53,475 nucleotides of DNA from Acidimicrobiia bacterium (lineage in GTDB: Bacteria > Actinomycetota > Acidimicrobiia > Spongiisociales > ZC4RG35): the NCBI GenBank assembly GCA_025928935.1, contig JAICNB010000011.1, positions 1-53,475 on the forward strand, read 5' to 3'. Positions 35,064 to 42,497 of the stretch are shown one piece after another; positions within the stretch are counted from its first letter, which is position 1, and each line of letters starts with the position of its first letter. Below the pieces are notes generated by a model, which saw only the letters and a list, made by a program, of their open reading frames with translations, did not search any database and had not been told where the DNA came from. Made by a program: the position numbers and the translations under genes.

Positions 35064-35570
35064 TCAGATGAAGATCGTTTGCGCTCCCTCCGAGAGCTCT
35101 ATGAAGTCGCTGGCGCTGATGATCCCCTCCACACGCTCGTAGAGGTCCTCGGGCTCTAGGTGCATCATGTCAGCCGACATCTTGCAGGCCCAGAGATGAC
35201 CACCGGAGTCGGTGATCATCTCGAGGAACTCGGGGATGTCGGGCACGTCGATGCCCTCGATCTGCTTCCTCATCATGTGGGTGGCGAAGGAGGTCATCCC
35301 GGGAAGCCCCATCAACATGGGCGGCATGTGGGTGGCCGGGTTGCCGAGGGGGGTGAACTGCAGGTGTGACATCGTCTCTTTGTTGATGATGTCGAACCCC
35401 CAGAACGTGAAGAACAGGTGGGTTTCGATTCCTTCCCCTAGTGCCGCATTGGCCAGGACCATCCCCGGGTATGCCATGTCCAGTGAGCCCTTGGAGCAGA
35501 TGATCGCCAGTTTGCGGCCAGAGCCCTCGTCCTCGAACACCGGGACCGGCGCTTCGAGTGTCATGGTCAT
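35064..35570 (-). CDS. DsrE-like sulfurtransferase protein
   Basis: A 168-residue DsrE/DsrF-like protein of the DsrE2 type, probably a persulfide carrier in sulfur oxidation or sulfur transfer. KLAIICSKGSLDMAYPGM near residue 20 and HLWACKMSADMM with the likely persulfide Cys129 are the family blocks. GGAGG precedes the ATG at 35570. It is the third gene of the sqr-tusE-dsrE operon, 14 bases after tusE. Candidate RNA A lies just beyond its 3' end on the other strand. Confidence 0.85.
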   Translation of the reverse strand: MTMTLEAPVPVFEDEGSGRKLAIICSKGSLDMAYPGMVLANAALGEGIETHLFFTFWGFDIINKETMSHLQFTPLGNPATHMPPMLMGLPGMTSFATHMMRKQIEGIDVPDIPEFLEMITDSGGHLWACKMSADMMHLEPEDLYERVEGIISASDFIELSEGAQTIFI

Positions 35571-35584
35571 GTCAGAACCTCCGA

Positions 35585-35899
35585 TCAGACGCAGCCTGCC
35601 GGCTTGGGCAGGCCTGCGATGTATGCCATCTTCTTTGCCGGCTTCTTCGGGAACAGCGCGAAGAGCCTCTTGGTGGGGATCCCGCCGACGGTCGTCACCC
35701 GACGCAGCGTCGGGGTCTCTCCCATGGCTTTGAAATCGTCACGGATGAACCGGATCGCCGCCCAGTGCTCGTCGGTCAGCTCGATGTCGATGTTGGCGGC
35801 GAGGGTCGAAGCCAGGTCTTCGGTCCACTCGTCGTAGACCGTCATGAATCCTTCCTGATCGACGTGAACGTCGTGTCCGCCGATGGTCGCAGTGCTCAT
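35585..35899 (-). CDS. TusE/DsrC-family sulfur carrier, single-Cys
   Basis: A 104-residue DsrC/TusE protein. The C-terminal arm reads FPKKPAKKMAYIAGLPKPAGCV's equivalent of DsrC, with the penultimate Cys103 (CysA) present. The second redox Cys of true DsrC, 11 residues earlier, is replaced by Ala92. It is therefore of the single-Cys TusE-like kind that relays persulfide and does not form the DsrC trisulfide. The ATG at 35899 has AAGGAGA upstream and overlaps the sqr stop by four bases. Its partners in the operon are sqr and dsrE. Confidence 0.88.
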   Translation of the reverse strand: MSTATIGGHDVHVDQEGFMTVYDEWTEDLASTLAANIDIELTDEHWAAIRFIRDDFKAMGETPTLRRVTTVGGIPTKRLFALFPKKPAKKMAYIAGLPKPAGCV

Positions 35900-37161
35900 G
35901 GCACCATCTCCTTCTCTGAGGTCGGTGTGGGAACGACCCGCTTCTTGCCGCGCATGGACATGGCCGTGGGCACCGGCAGGTCGCGGCCCGGCAGAAGGGC
36001 GTTCCAGTAGAGCCAACGGAAAGCCAGCTTGCCCCAGTGGTTGACCCGGGTCTCCCCGAGCAATGTCAGGGGGCCGATGCCAGGCAAGGGGTACCGGCCG
36101 GGGAGCGGCTCAACGTCGTAGTTGAAATCGATGAGCATCGCCTTGCCGGATCCGGATTCGACGAAACAGTTGGCGTGCCCGTCGAAGGAGTGAGTCATTG
36201 GCTCGCCTTTGATGTGCTGGAGGAAGTTGTCGACGAACACATCGACTGCGAAGTGGGCGACCGAGCCGGCCTTGGAGATGGGCAGATCGGCGGCATCGCC
36301 GATGGCGAAGACGTTGTCCCAGTGAGGAGAGAGGAAGGTGTGCTTGTCGACGGGGACACAATTGAGCTCGTTACCCATGCCGCTCCTCTCGACGTAGGTA
36401 GCTCCCATGTTGAGCGGGACCGTCACCAGCAGGTCGAAGGGGACGGCTCTCTCGTCGAAGGAGATGATCTCCCCGGCATCGACGTCGACTCTCTCGATGT
36501 AGAAATCGGGCTCGATCCTGATGCCACGCTCCTCGAGCATGTCACCGAGCAGACCGGCTGCTACAGGCTTGGTGAATGCGCCGTCGAGTGGGGTCACGTA
36601 GGTGATGTCGACGCGGTCCCTCATCCCACGCTCTTCGAAGAAGGAGTCGGCGAGAAATGTGAATTCGAGCGGGGCGACGGGGCATTTGATCGGCATCTCG
36701 GTGATGTGCACCACCAGCCCCCCGCCCTCCCAGGTAGCCAGTCTCTCGCCCAGGGCACGGGCCCCGGCCAGGGTGTAGAAGTCGAATACGTTCTTTCCCC
36801 ATCCCTCGGTCATGCCCGGCGTCTGGTCTGGTCGAGGCTCGACGCCGGTGGCGATCACGAGGAAGTCGTATGTGAGATCGGTCCCGTCGACCAAGGTGAC
36901 GACATCGTCGTCGGGACAGACACGATCGATTTGGCCGATCACGAGGTCGACCCCGCTGGTGAGGTAGCGGCTGCGGGTTCGCAATATCTCGTCGGGCTGG
37001 TAGTGCCCGAACGGGATGAAGAGATAGCCGGGCTGGTAGTGGTGGGTCTCGTCTTGGTCGACGACGGTGACCTGCCATTCAGCCTCCGGAAGCAGTGGTC
37101 GCATCCGATTTGCGACCATGGTCCCCGCTGTGCCGCCGCCCAGCACGAGAAGGCGTTTCAT
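35896..37161 (-). CDS. Sulfide:quinone oxidoreductase-like flavoprotein
   Basis: A 421-residue FAD-dependent oxidoreductase of the SQR family, which oxidises sulfide to polysulfide or persulfide and passes electrons to quinone at the membrane. The FAD-binding start is MKRLLVLGGGTAGTMVAN; then HHYQPGYLFIPFG, LVIATGVEPRPDQ and the second FAD segment VFAIGDAADLPISKAGS. Candidate redox cysteines lie in PIKCPVAPLEF and LNCVPVDK. The ATG at 37161 has AAGGAG upstream; a longer in-frame extension to 37452 runs into candidate RNA B and is rejected. It heads the sqr-tusE-dsrE operon, so sulfide sulfur could pass from SQR to the carriers. Confidence 0.87.
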   Translation of the reverse strand: MKRLLVLGGGTAGTMVANRMRPLLPEAEWQVTVVDQDETHHYQPGYLFIPFGHYQPDEILRTRSRYLTSGVDLVIGQIDRVCPDDDVVTLVDGTDLTYDFLVIATGVEPRPDQTPGMTEGWGKNVFDFYTLAGARALGERLATWEGGGLVVHITEMPIKCPVAPLEFTFLADSFFEERGMRDRVDITYVTPLDGAFTKPVAAGLLGDMLEERGIRIEPDFYIERVDVDAGEIISFDERAVPFDLLVTVPLNMGATYVERSGMGNELNCVPVDKHTFLSPHWDNVFAIGDAADLPISKAGSVAHFAVDVFVDNFLQHIKGEPMTHSFDGHANCFVESGSGKAMLIDFNYDVEPLPGRYPLPGIGPLTLLGETRVNHWGKLAFRWLYWNALLPGRDLPVPTAMSMRGKKRVVPTPTSEKEMVP

Positions 37162-37307
37162 CACCACTCCTTGTCCGGGCAGGGACTCCTGTCTGCCACA
37201 AGGCCAGAATCGGAGGGTTTTCGCAGACCCGATAGGGGACAAGGGCCTGATCGCGCGGGACCACGGGCTGTCCACCAGCCCTCGCGAAAAACAATCAGCG
37301 TATGGAG
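37162..37307. other. Gene-free stretch between sqr and RNA B promoter
   Basis: No gene is seen. It holds the sqr leader, an inverted pair CCTTGTCC (37169-37176) and GGACAAGG (37237-37244), a perfect 6-base stem GGGCTG/CAGCCC (37265-37281), and the A-rich CGCGAAAAACAA (37283-37294), a probable UP element of the RNA B promoter. Confidence 0.5.
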
Positions 37308-37337
37308 TTGCCACCTCGAGGGTGGGGGGTCTACCTT
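37308..37337 (+). promoter_or_regulatory. Promoter of candidate RNA B
   Basis: TTGCCA (37308-37313), an 18-base spacer and TACCTT (37332-37337), with CGCGAAAAACAA 13 bases upstream of the -35 box. Same -10 hexamer, A-rich element and layout as the RNA A promoter at 34792-34820. Confidence 0.65.
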
Positions 37338-37344
37338 GCCCGCC

Positions 37345-37700
37345 ACGCCGAAGGGGAAACCCGGCGGCGGCCCGAGCCAAGAGGCGCGGAGAGGCGAGAG
37401 CCGCTTCGAGGCCGTGGAACGGGACCCGGAGCCATCGGGAGACCGAGGGCACCGGGGACTTTCGGAAGACCGGACGGGGATCCTTCGGGATCGTCGAGCG
37501 GTCCCCGGATGGCGGGTCTCACGACTCGCAGAACCATCCCGGAGACGGGAGGGGGCGATCTTCGGATCGCAACCTGCCGGCGGCCTCGGCCATCGGCAAG
37601 AACTCCACTCGGAGTTGGGTCCCCGGCCCGACACCGAATGGGCGAGAGTCCCGAGAGGGTTGAGGCTTCGGCCAAGGCTCCCTCGGGACTTTCTCGTTTT
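37345..37700 (+). ncRNA. Candidate structured RNA B, about 350 nt
   Basis: A 5' hairpin starts nine bases after the -10 box: CGCCG, AA, GGG, loop GAAA, CCC, GG, CGGCG (37346-37369), the same shape as RNA A with different paired bases. A middle region absent from RNA A has stems CCGGGGAC (37452-37459) with GTCCCCGG (37501-37508), GGATCC-type and GCGATC-TTCG-GATCGC hairpins (37556-37570), and AACTCC/GGAGTT (37601-37616). The 3' hairpin AGTCCCGAG (37647-37655) with CTCGGGACT (37682-37690) encloses GAGGCTTCGGCCAAGGCT and is followed by a T-rich tail. No convincing protein frame. It could be a stand-alone RNA or a leader for the cyclase gene at 37757, which has its own promoter-like box. Confidence 0.58.
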
Positions 37701-37743
37701 CGAGGCCACCGCACCGCCACATCTGTCCCAGCGCGACCGGGCA

Positions 37744-37749
37744 TAAGCT
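37744..37749 (+). promoter_or_regulatory. -10 box TAAGCT, cyclase gene
   Basis: TAAGCT, seven bases, then the GTG at 37757: a leaderless design. It lies after the 3' hairpin of RNA B, which suggests that the cyclase gene and the RNA are separate transcription units. Confidence 0.38.
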
Positions 37750-37756
37750 TCGAGCC

Positions 37757-39088
37757 GTGGTTCCCGAGACCCGTTATGCGACACGGGGGGAGATCCACGT
37801 CGCCTATCAGGTGACGGGGCACGGTCCGCTCGATCTGGTTCTGGTCTCCGTTTGGTTCAGCCACCTGGAGGCTCGCTGGGAGATAGCGGGATTCGCCCAC
37901 ATGCTCGACCGCCTCGGAGATTTCAGTCGTGTCATCGCATTCGACAAGTACGGCATAGGTCTCTCCGATCCAGCGCCGCCCGGCGCCCCGCCGCCGATCG
38001 AAGACTGGATGGATGACGTGCGAGCGGTCATGGATGCGGTCGGAGTCGAACAAGCCGCGCTCTTCGGGGCCGCCGATGGCGGGATGATGGCTGCGCTTTT
38101 CGCGGCAACGTATCCCCAGAGGGTTTCCTCCCTGATCCTCGCCAACACCGGGGCGCGGCTCTCCGCGGCACCCGACTATCCCCACGGCCTGCCCGAGAGC
38201 ACACGGGACGCCCTGGTCGAGATGACTCGGGAGGCCTGGGGTGGACCGGCCCTCATGCTCGCGACCAACCCGAGCCTGGCCAACGACCCTGAAGGCCAGC
38301 AGACATGGGCTCGGTATCTTCGCCTCGCGGCCAGTCCTGCCACTGCCGGTGATGTCCTCCGCACGCTGTTCGAGATCGATGTCCGCGCCGCCTTGCCCTC
38401 GATCCAGGCACCCACCCTGGTGCTCCATCGGCGGGAGAACGCCTTGGTGTCCGAGGAGAGCGCCCATTACCTCGCCGACCACATCCCTGGCGCACGCATG
38501 GTCGAGCTGCCTGGGGCGGACTACGGCCTCGGCCTCGGAGATGTGGACGGGTTGGTCGACGAGGTCGAGGAGTTCCTCACAGGCGCCCGCGGTGGAGCGG
38601 ACCCCGACCGGAGACTGGCAACCGTCTTGTTCACGGACATCGTCGGCTCGACCGAGGCTGCAGCCGCAATGGGTGACAAGAAGTGGAAAGAGCTGCTCGC
38701 GTTGCACAATCTCGTCAGCGGCCGGCAGCTCTCCAGGTATCAGGGCCACCTGGTCAAGAACACCGGCGACGGGTTGGTGGCGACGTTCGACGGCCCGGCC
38801 CGCGCCATCCGCTCGGCTATGGCCATTCGCGACGCGGTCCGTGGCCTGGGGATCGAGGTGCGTGTCGGGTTGCACACGGGGGAGGTCGAATCGGTGGGAG
38901 GAGACATCGGAGGGGTCGGTGTGCACATCGCTGCTCGCGTCATGGGGTTGGCTCCGCCCGGGTCGGTCATGGTCTCTCGCACGGTGAAGGACCTGGCCGG
39001 AGGGGCGGGCTTCCAATTCACGGATGCGGGAGCCCACGAGCTGAAGGGCGTCCCCGATTCGTGGCAGCTGTATCTGGTGAACGGATAG
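37757..39088 (+). CDS. Class III cyclase fused to a degenerate alpha/beta hydrolase domain
   Basis: A 443-residue protein. Residues 1-275 are an alpha/beta hydrolase fold; residues 285-443 are a class III adenylate/guanylate cyclase with metal ligands Asp294 (TVLFTDIVGSTE) and Asp338 (VKNTGDGLVATF). In the hydrolase part all three catalytic positions are changed: GAADGG has Ala106 where GxSxG needs Ser, HRRENAL has Asn228 in place of the acid, and LPGADYGLG has Tyr256 in place of His. The domain is therefore probably a ligand sensor for the cyclase. Similar fusions with intact triads are common in actinobacteria. Product (cAMP or cGMP) unknown. Confidence 0.88.
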   Translation: MVPETRYATRGEIHVAYQVTGHGPLDLVLVSVWFSHLEARWEIAGFAHMLDRLGDFSRVIAFDKYGIGLSDPAPPGAPPPIEDWMDDVRAVMDAVGVEQAALFGAADGGMMAALFAATYPQRVSSLILANTGARLSAAPDYPHGLPESTRDALVEMTREAWGGPALMLATNPSLANDPEGQQTWARYLRLAASPATAGDVLRTLFEIDVRAALPSIQAPTLVLHRRENALVSEESAHYLADHIPGARMVELPGADYGLGLGDVDGLVDEVEEFLTGARGGADPDRRLATVLFTDIVGSTEAAAAMGDKKWKELLALHNLVSGRQLSRYQGHLVKNTGDGLVATFDGPARAIRSAMAIRDAVRGLGIEVRVGLHTGEVESVGGDIGGVGVHIAARVMGLAPPGSVMVSRTVKDLAGGAGFQFTDAGAHELKGVPDSWQLYLVNG

Positions 39089-39135
39089 ACCGAGCAACGT
39101 CCCGATCTCGCCCGCCACCGGGCACCCCCGATCGG

Positions 39136-39141
39136 TACCCT
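39136..39141 (+). promoter_or_regulatory. -10 box TACCCT, PH/SHOCT gene
   Basis: TACCCT, eight bases, then the ATG at 39150; no ribosome-binding site. Leaderless design as elsewhere in the window. Confidence 0.38.
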
Positions 39142-39149
39142 CCGGGCTC

Positions 39150-39761
39150 ATGGCCTATCCAGAGAAGCTGCTCAGCCCAGGAGAGGAGATCAAGAGCGAG
39201 TTCAGGCCCCACTGGTCGGGAATCGTCTCGGAGCTCGTGGTTTCGGTCATCGCACTCGTGGTGATCGTCGTCGTCGCGATACAGGGTTTCAGCTGGGGCA
39301 TGTGGGCCATCGGAGCGGTCGTATTGCTCTGGCTGGTCCTGGTGGCGCGGGGTTTCATCCGCTGGTTCACCACGCTGCATGTGATCACGAGCGAGCGACT
39401 CATTCATCGAATGGGCTGGATCTCCAAGCAGGGAAAGGAGATTCCCCTCGAGGTGATCAACGACGTCGCCTTCAGCCAGACGGCGTGGGAGCGGATCTTC
39501 GGCACGGGCGACCTCCTCATCGAGTCGGCCGGCACCCACGGCCAGAGCAAGTACACCGACATCCCCGACCCGGAAGCGGTCCAATCCTTGATCTATCAGA
39601 TACGGGAGCAACGCCAGCACGCCCTCCAGGCCGGCGGGGCGTCCGCCGCGGGAGAGAGCTCGGCGTCCCAGCTGGCCACGTTGTCCCGGCTCCACGACGA
39701 GGGCAAGCTCTCGGACGCCGAGTTCGAGACAGAGAAGCGCAAGTTGCTGGGAGGCACTTGA
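39150..39761 (+). CDS. Membrane protein with bacterial PH and SHOCT domains
   Basis: A 203-residue protein with two membrane segments (about residues 27-46 and 50-70), a bacterial PH-like domain (VITSERLIHRMGWISKQGKE through DLLIESAGTHGQS, about residues 75-145), and a C-terminal SHOCT helix pair (LATLSRLHDEGKLSDAEFE, about 172-200). This domain set is frequent in actinobacterial membrane proteins of unknown role. Its stop overlaps the acyl-CoA synthetase ATG in TTGATG, so the two are translated together. Confidence 0.87.
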   Translation: MAYPEKLLSPGEEIKSEFRPHWSGIVSELVVSVIALVVIVVVAIQGFSWGMWAIGAVVLLWLVLVARGFIRWFTTLHVITSERLIHRMGWISKQGKEIPLEVINDVAFSQTAWERIFGTGDLLIESAGTHGQSKYTDIPDPEAVQSLIYQIREQRQHALQAGGASAAGESSASQLATLSRLHDEGKLSDAEFETEKRKLLGGT

Positions 39762-41374
39762 TGCCGCACATGCAGGACTTCCCCCTCAACCTGTCCACCC
39801 TCTACGACAGGGCGGTCTGGCTCTACCCGGATCAGGAGATCGTCTCGGTCGAGTCAGATCGTTCCCGCACCCGAACCACTTATGGCGAGACCGACGAACG
39901 GGTTCGACGTCTTGCCTCGGCCCTGAAGCGACTCGGGCTCTCCGCAGGGGATCCAGTCGGGACCTTCGCCTGGAACAACCGCCGTCATCACGAGCTCTAC
40001 TGGGCGACCGCCAATACCGGGCTGGTCTGCCACACCGTGAACATCCGCCTCTTCGCAGACCAGGTGGCCTACATCGTCAACCACGCGGGCGACCGGGTGA
40101 TGTTCGTCGACCCGGACCTGGCGCCGGTCCTGGCCCCCATCGTCCCTCATCTCGAATCGGTCGGGACCTTCGTGGTGATGGGGGAGCAGGCATCGGAGGA
40201 CATCGCCGGGTCGATCGCCTATGAGGACCTGATCGGGGATGCGGAGCCACACGACACGTGGCCCGAGCTGGACGAGAGATCGCCGATGATGTTCTGCTAC
40301 TCGTCGGGGACGACCGGCAACCCGAAAGGTGTCGCCTACACCCAGCGCTCGACCTATCTCCACACCATCTCCAATCTGGCCAACTTCTCGATGCTCCCCA
40401 GTGACAACGTTTTGCCGGTAGTGCCGATGTTCCACGCCGCCGCCTGGGGTTACCCTTTCATGGCGGTCACCCAGGGGGCCAAGCTCACCTATCCAGGGCC
40501 CGATCTCACACCTCAGGCCCTGGTGCCGCTGCTCCAGGAGGAGAAGGTGACCTTCAGCGCCGGTGTTCCCACGGTGTGGCTTGGCATCAAGCAGTACCTG
40601 GAGGTGCATCCGGAGGCCGATCTCTCATCGATCCGGGCTTTCCTTTGCGGCGGCTCGGCGGTCCCGCGGACGATGATCGAGTGGTACTGGCAGGCCCTCG
40701 GCATCCGCGTGGTGCAGGGGTGGGGCATGACCGAGACCAACCCGGTCGCCTCGACCAGCCTGCTCAAGCCGAACATGGAGGACTGGGACCTCGAGCGTCA
40801 GCTCGACGTCCTGGAGACGGCCGGCATCCCGGTGGCCGGTTTGCAGGTCAAGATCGTCGACGAGGTGGGCGACGAGCTCCCCCACGACGGCGAGGCGTTT
40901 GGCGAGCTCCTCATCCGGGGACCGTGGATCGCTGCGGAGTACTACCACGACACCCGGTCCGCGCAGTCGTTCGAGGATGGGTGGCTTCGCACCGGGGACG
41001 TGTGCAAGATCACCCCTGAGGGCTACATCAAGATCACCGATCGGGCGAAGGACGTGATCAAGTCGGGTGGGGAATGGATCTCCTCGATCGACCTGGAGAA
41101 TGCACTCATGGCCCATCCGGATGTCAGCGAGGCAACGGTGGTCGGCCTGAAGCACGTGAAATGGCAGGAGCGCCCGGTCGCCTTCGTGGTCCTCAGGGAG
41201 GGAGCCGGGGTGTCACAGGAAGAGCTGATCGCCTTCCTCGAGGAGAGGGTCGCGAAGTGGTGGTTGCCCGACAGGGTCCTGTTCATCGACCAGATCCCCA
41301 AGACCGGGACCGGCAAGTTCGACAAGAAGGTTGTCAGGAACGAGTACGCCGACCTGCTGATGGAGGACGGCTGA
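39761..41374 (+). CDS. Acyl-CoA synthetase (AMP-forming, fatty-acid type)
   Basis: A 537-residue adenylate-forming enzyme that activates a carboxylic acid, probably a medium- or long-chain fatty acid, with ATP and CoA. ATP-binding P-loop YSSGTTGNPKGV near residue 182, then GWGMTETNP, DGWLRTGDV, and the C-terminal catalytic Lys in PKTGTGKFDKK. MFHAAAWGYPF is typical of long-chain-fatty-acid ligases of this subfamily. The ATG at 39761 overlaps the previous stop; the longer frame upstream is a shadow. VOC protein follows after 22 bases. Confidence 0.92.
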   Translation: MPHMQDFPLNLSTLYDRAVWLYPDQEIVSVESDRSRTRTTYGETDERVRRLASALKRLGLSAGDPVGTFAWNNRRHHELYWATANTGLVCHTVNIRLFADQVAYIVNHAGDRVMFVDPDLAPVLAPIVPHLESVGTFVVMGEQASEDIAGSIAYEDLIGDAEPHDTWPELDERSPMMFCYSSGTTGNPKGVAYTQRSTYLHTISNLANFSMLPSDNVLPVVPMFHAAAWGYPFMAVTQGAKLTYPGPDLTPQALVPLLQEEKVTFSAGVPTVWLGIKQYLEVHPEADLSSIRAFLCGGSAVPRTMIEWYWQALGIRVVQGWGMTETNPVASTSLLKPNMEDWDLERQLDVLETAGIPVAGLQVKIVDEVGDELPHDGEAFGELLIRGPWIAAEYYHDTRSAQSFEDGWLRTGDVCKITPEGYIKITDRAKDVIKSGGEWISSIDLENALMAHPDVSEATVVGLKHVKWQERPVAFVVLREGAGVSQEELIAFLEERVAKWWLPDRVLFIDQIPKTGTGKFDKKVVRNEYADLLMEDG

Positions 41375-41396
41375 GCTTCCACGAGGGAGGTGTGAT

Positions 41397-41783
41397 TTGC
41401 TGTCCCAGTTCAAGGCTTTCCCCGTAGTGCCCTCCAAGGACCTGGACAGGGCGAAGGCCTGGTATGAGGAGAAGACCGGGATGACCCCCACCAAGGTGGA
41501 CCCGGGCGGCCTCTGGTACGAATGTGCCGGCGGTACCTGGTTCCTCGTTACCGGGAGTACATACGCGGGGACGGCACAGAACACCGCAGCGACCTTCCAG
41601 GTTGTGGGAATCGAGGAAATGATGTCGAAGCTCCGGGAGCGCGGCCTCGGCTTCGAGGAATACGACCTGCCCGACTTCAAGACGGTCGATGGGCTGTTCG
41701 CAATGGGCCCGTACAAGGCAGCATGGTTCAAAGACGTCGACGGGAACATCATCGAGCTGAGCGAGGTCGCCGAACCAGGGTAG
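41397..41783 (+). CDS. VOC-family (glyoxalase-like) protein
   Basis: A 128-residue protein with two beta-alpha-beta-beta-beta units of the vicinal-oxygen-chelate fold: FPVVPSKDLDRAKAWYEEKT in the first half and YKAAWFKDVDGNIIELSE in the second. The final Glu in NIIELSE sits where the metal-binding Glu of active members lies, but the matching N-terminal ligand is not evident, so enzymatic activity is unproven. The TTG start at 41397 follows GGGAGGTG. It is the last gene of the PH/SHOCT - acyl-CoA synthetase group. Confidence 0.82.
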   Translation: MLSQFKAFPVVPSKDLDRAKAWYEEKTGMTPTKVDPGGLWYECAGGTWFLVTGSTYAGTAQNTAATFQVVGIEEMMSKLRERGLGFEEYDLPDFKTVDGLFAMGPYKAAWFKDVDGNIIELSEVAEPG

Positions 41784-41799
41784 GCCGGGAGTTTCCCCT

Positions 41800-42060
41800 C
41801 TAGACCTCGACGAGCTGACCCGTAGCCAGGTCGAGCACGAACTCCTTGTCGCTCTTCGAGTCCGCGATGAACTGGGCCAGCCGCTCTCCCGGCTGCCGCA
41901 CCACCCACCAGACATAGTCCTCGGACCCGGTCTCGACGAACGACGCGCGTTCCGCCCGCACCGCCTCCACCGCGCTCATCTCGTCCGGAAAGGCATCGAT
42001 GACGCGCTCGTCCGGCTCCTCCTGCCCACGAACCTCGGTGAACTCGACCGCTTCGAACAT
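41800..42060 (-). CDS. Hypothetical acidic protein, 86 residues
   Basis: A small soluble protein starting MFEAVEFTEVRGQEEPDERV, with a helical middle and ending LDLATGQLVEV. It is rich in Glu and Asp and has no Cys. AGGAGG stands before the ATG at 42060, which supports this start over one 21 bases upstream. Gene-level features (codon use, ribosome-binding site, a clear frame) are good, but I recognise no family. It is convergent with the VOC gene and divergent from the membrane protein at 42132. Confidence 0.65.
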   Translation of the reverse strand: MFEAVEFTEVRGQEEPDERVIDAFPDEMSAVEAVRAERASFVETGSEDYVWWVVRQPGERLAQFIADSKSDKEFVLDLATGQLVEV

Positions 42061-42131
42061 GCTCCAGCCTCCTGCCGGCATTCTAAATGTTCGCGAGCCG
42101 CTGAAGAGGGTGAGATCTAAGCTCGCTCTCC

Positions 42132-42494
42132 TTGAGCGGTTTCCACGAGACCTGGGGCTACATCGCGGCCGGGATCAGCGGTGTCGTCGGTCTCTGGGGG
42201 GTGATCATCCGGCGCCGGGTCCAGCCACCGACCGCCTTCTGGTTCGGCGTCGGTCTGGCCATTGCGGCTCTGTTGGTCCAGGTGGTGGTCGGGATCGCGT
42301 GGATGAGGGCGTCGGGAATCGACCCCGGTGACCAGCATGTGTTCTACGGTGTACTCATCGCGGTGACCTTCTCCTTCGCCTATATCTATCGGGCCCAGTT
42401 CCGCAAGAGCCCCGCCCTCTACTACGGGTTGCTCCTTCTTTTCGCCATGGGCCTCGCCATCAGGGGCATGACCACCGTTGGCGTCGACTTCTGA
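42132..42494 (+). CDS. Small four-helix membrane protein
   Basis: A 120-residue protein with four hydrophobic segments (about residues 8-26, 34-57, 67-87 and 94-110) separated by short basic loops (IIRRRVQPP, YRAQFRKSP). The start is a TTG with no strong ribosome-binding site, so the exact N-terminus is uncertain. It lies directly before fabI with three bases between stop and start and is probably co-transcribed. No family recognised. Confidence 0.68.
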   Translation: MSGFHETWGYIAAGISGVVGLWGVIIRRRVQPPTAFWFGVGLAIAALLVQVVVGIAWMRASGIDPGDQHVFYGVLIAVTFSFAYIYRAQFRKSPALYYGLLLLFAMGLAIRGMTTVGVDF

Positions 42495-42497
42495 GTG

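Noticed and set aside
37345..37700. RNase P RNA, tmRNA or 6S RNA as identity of RNA B
   Set aside because: The invariant RNase P segment GAGGAAAGTCC is absent, there is no tRNA-like CCA end for tmRNA, and the ends do not pair into the long rod of 6S RNA.
37331..39151. A 606-codon minus-strand frame over RNA B and the cyclase gene
   Set aside because: It is antisense to a clear cyclase gene and crosses the hairpin-rich region; no recognisable motif.
41800..42494. Toxin-antitoxin pair
   Set aside because: The small acidic protein and the four-helix membrane protein are divergent, not overlapping, and neither resembles a known toxin or antitoxin.
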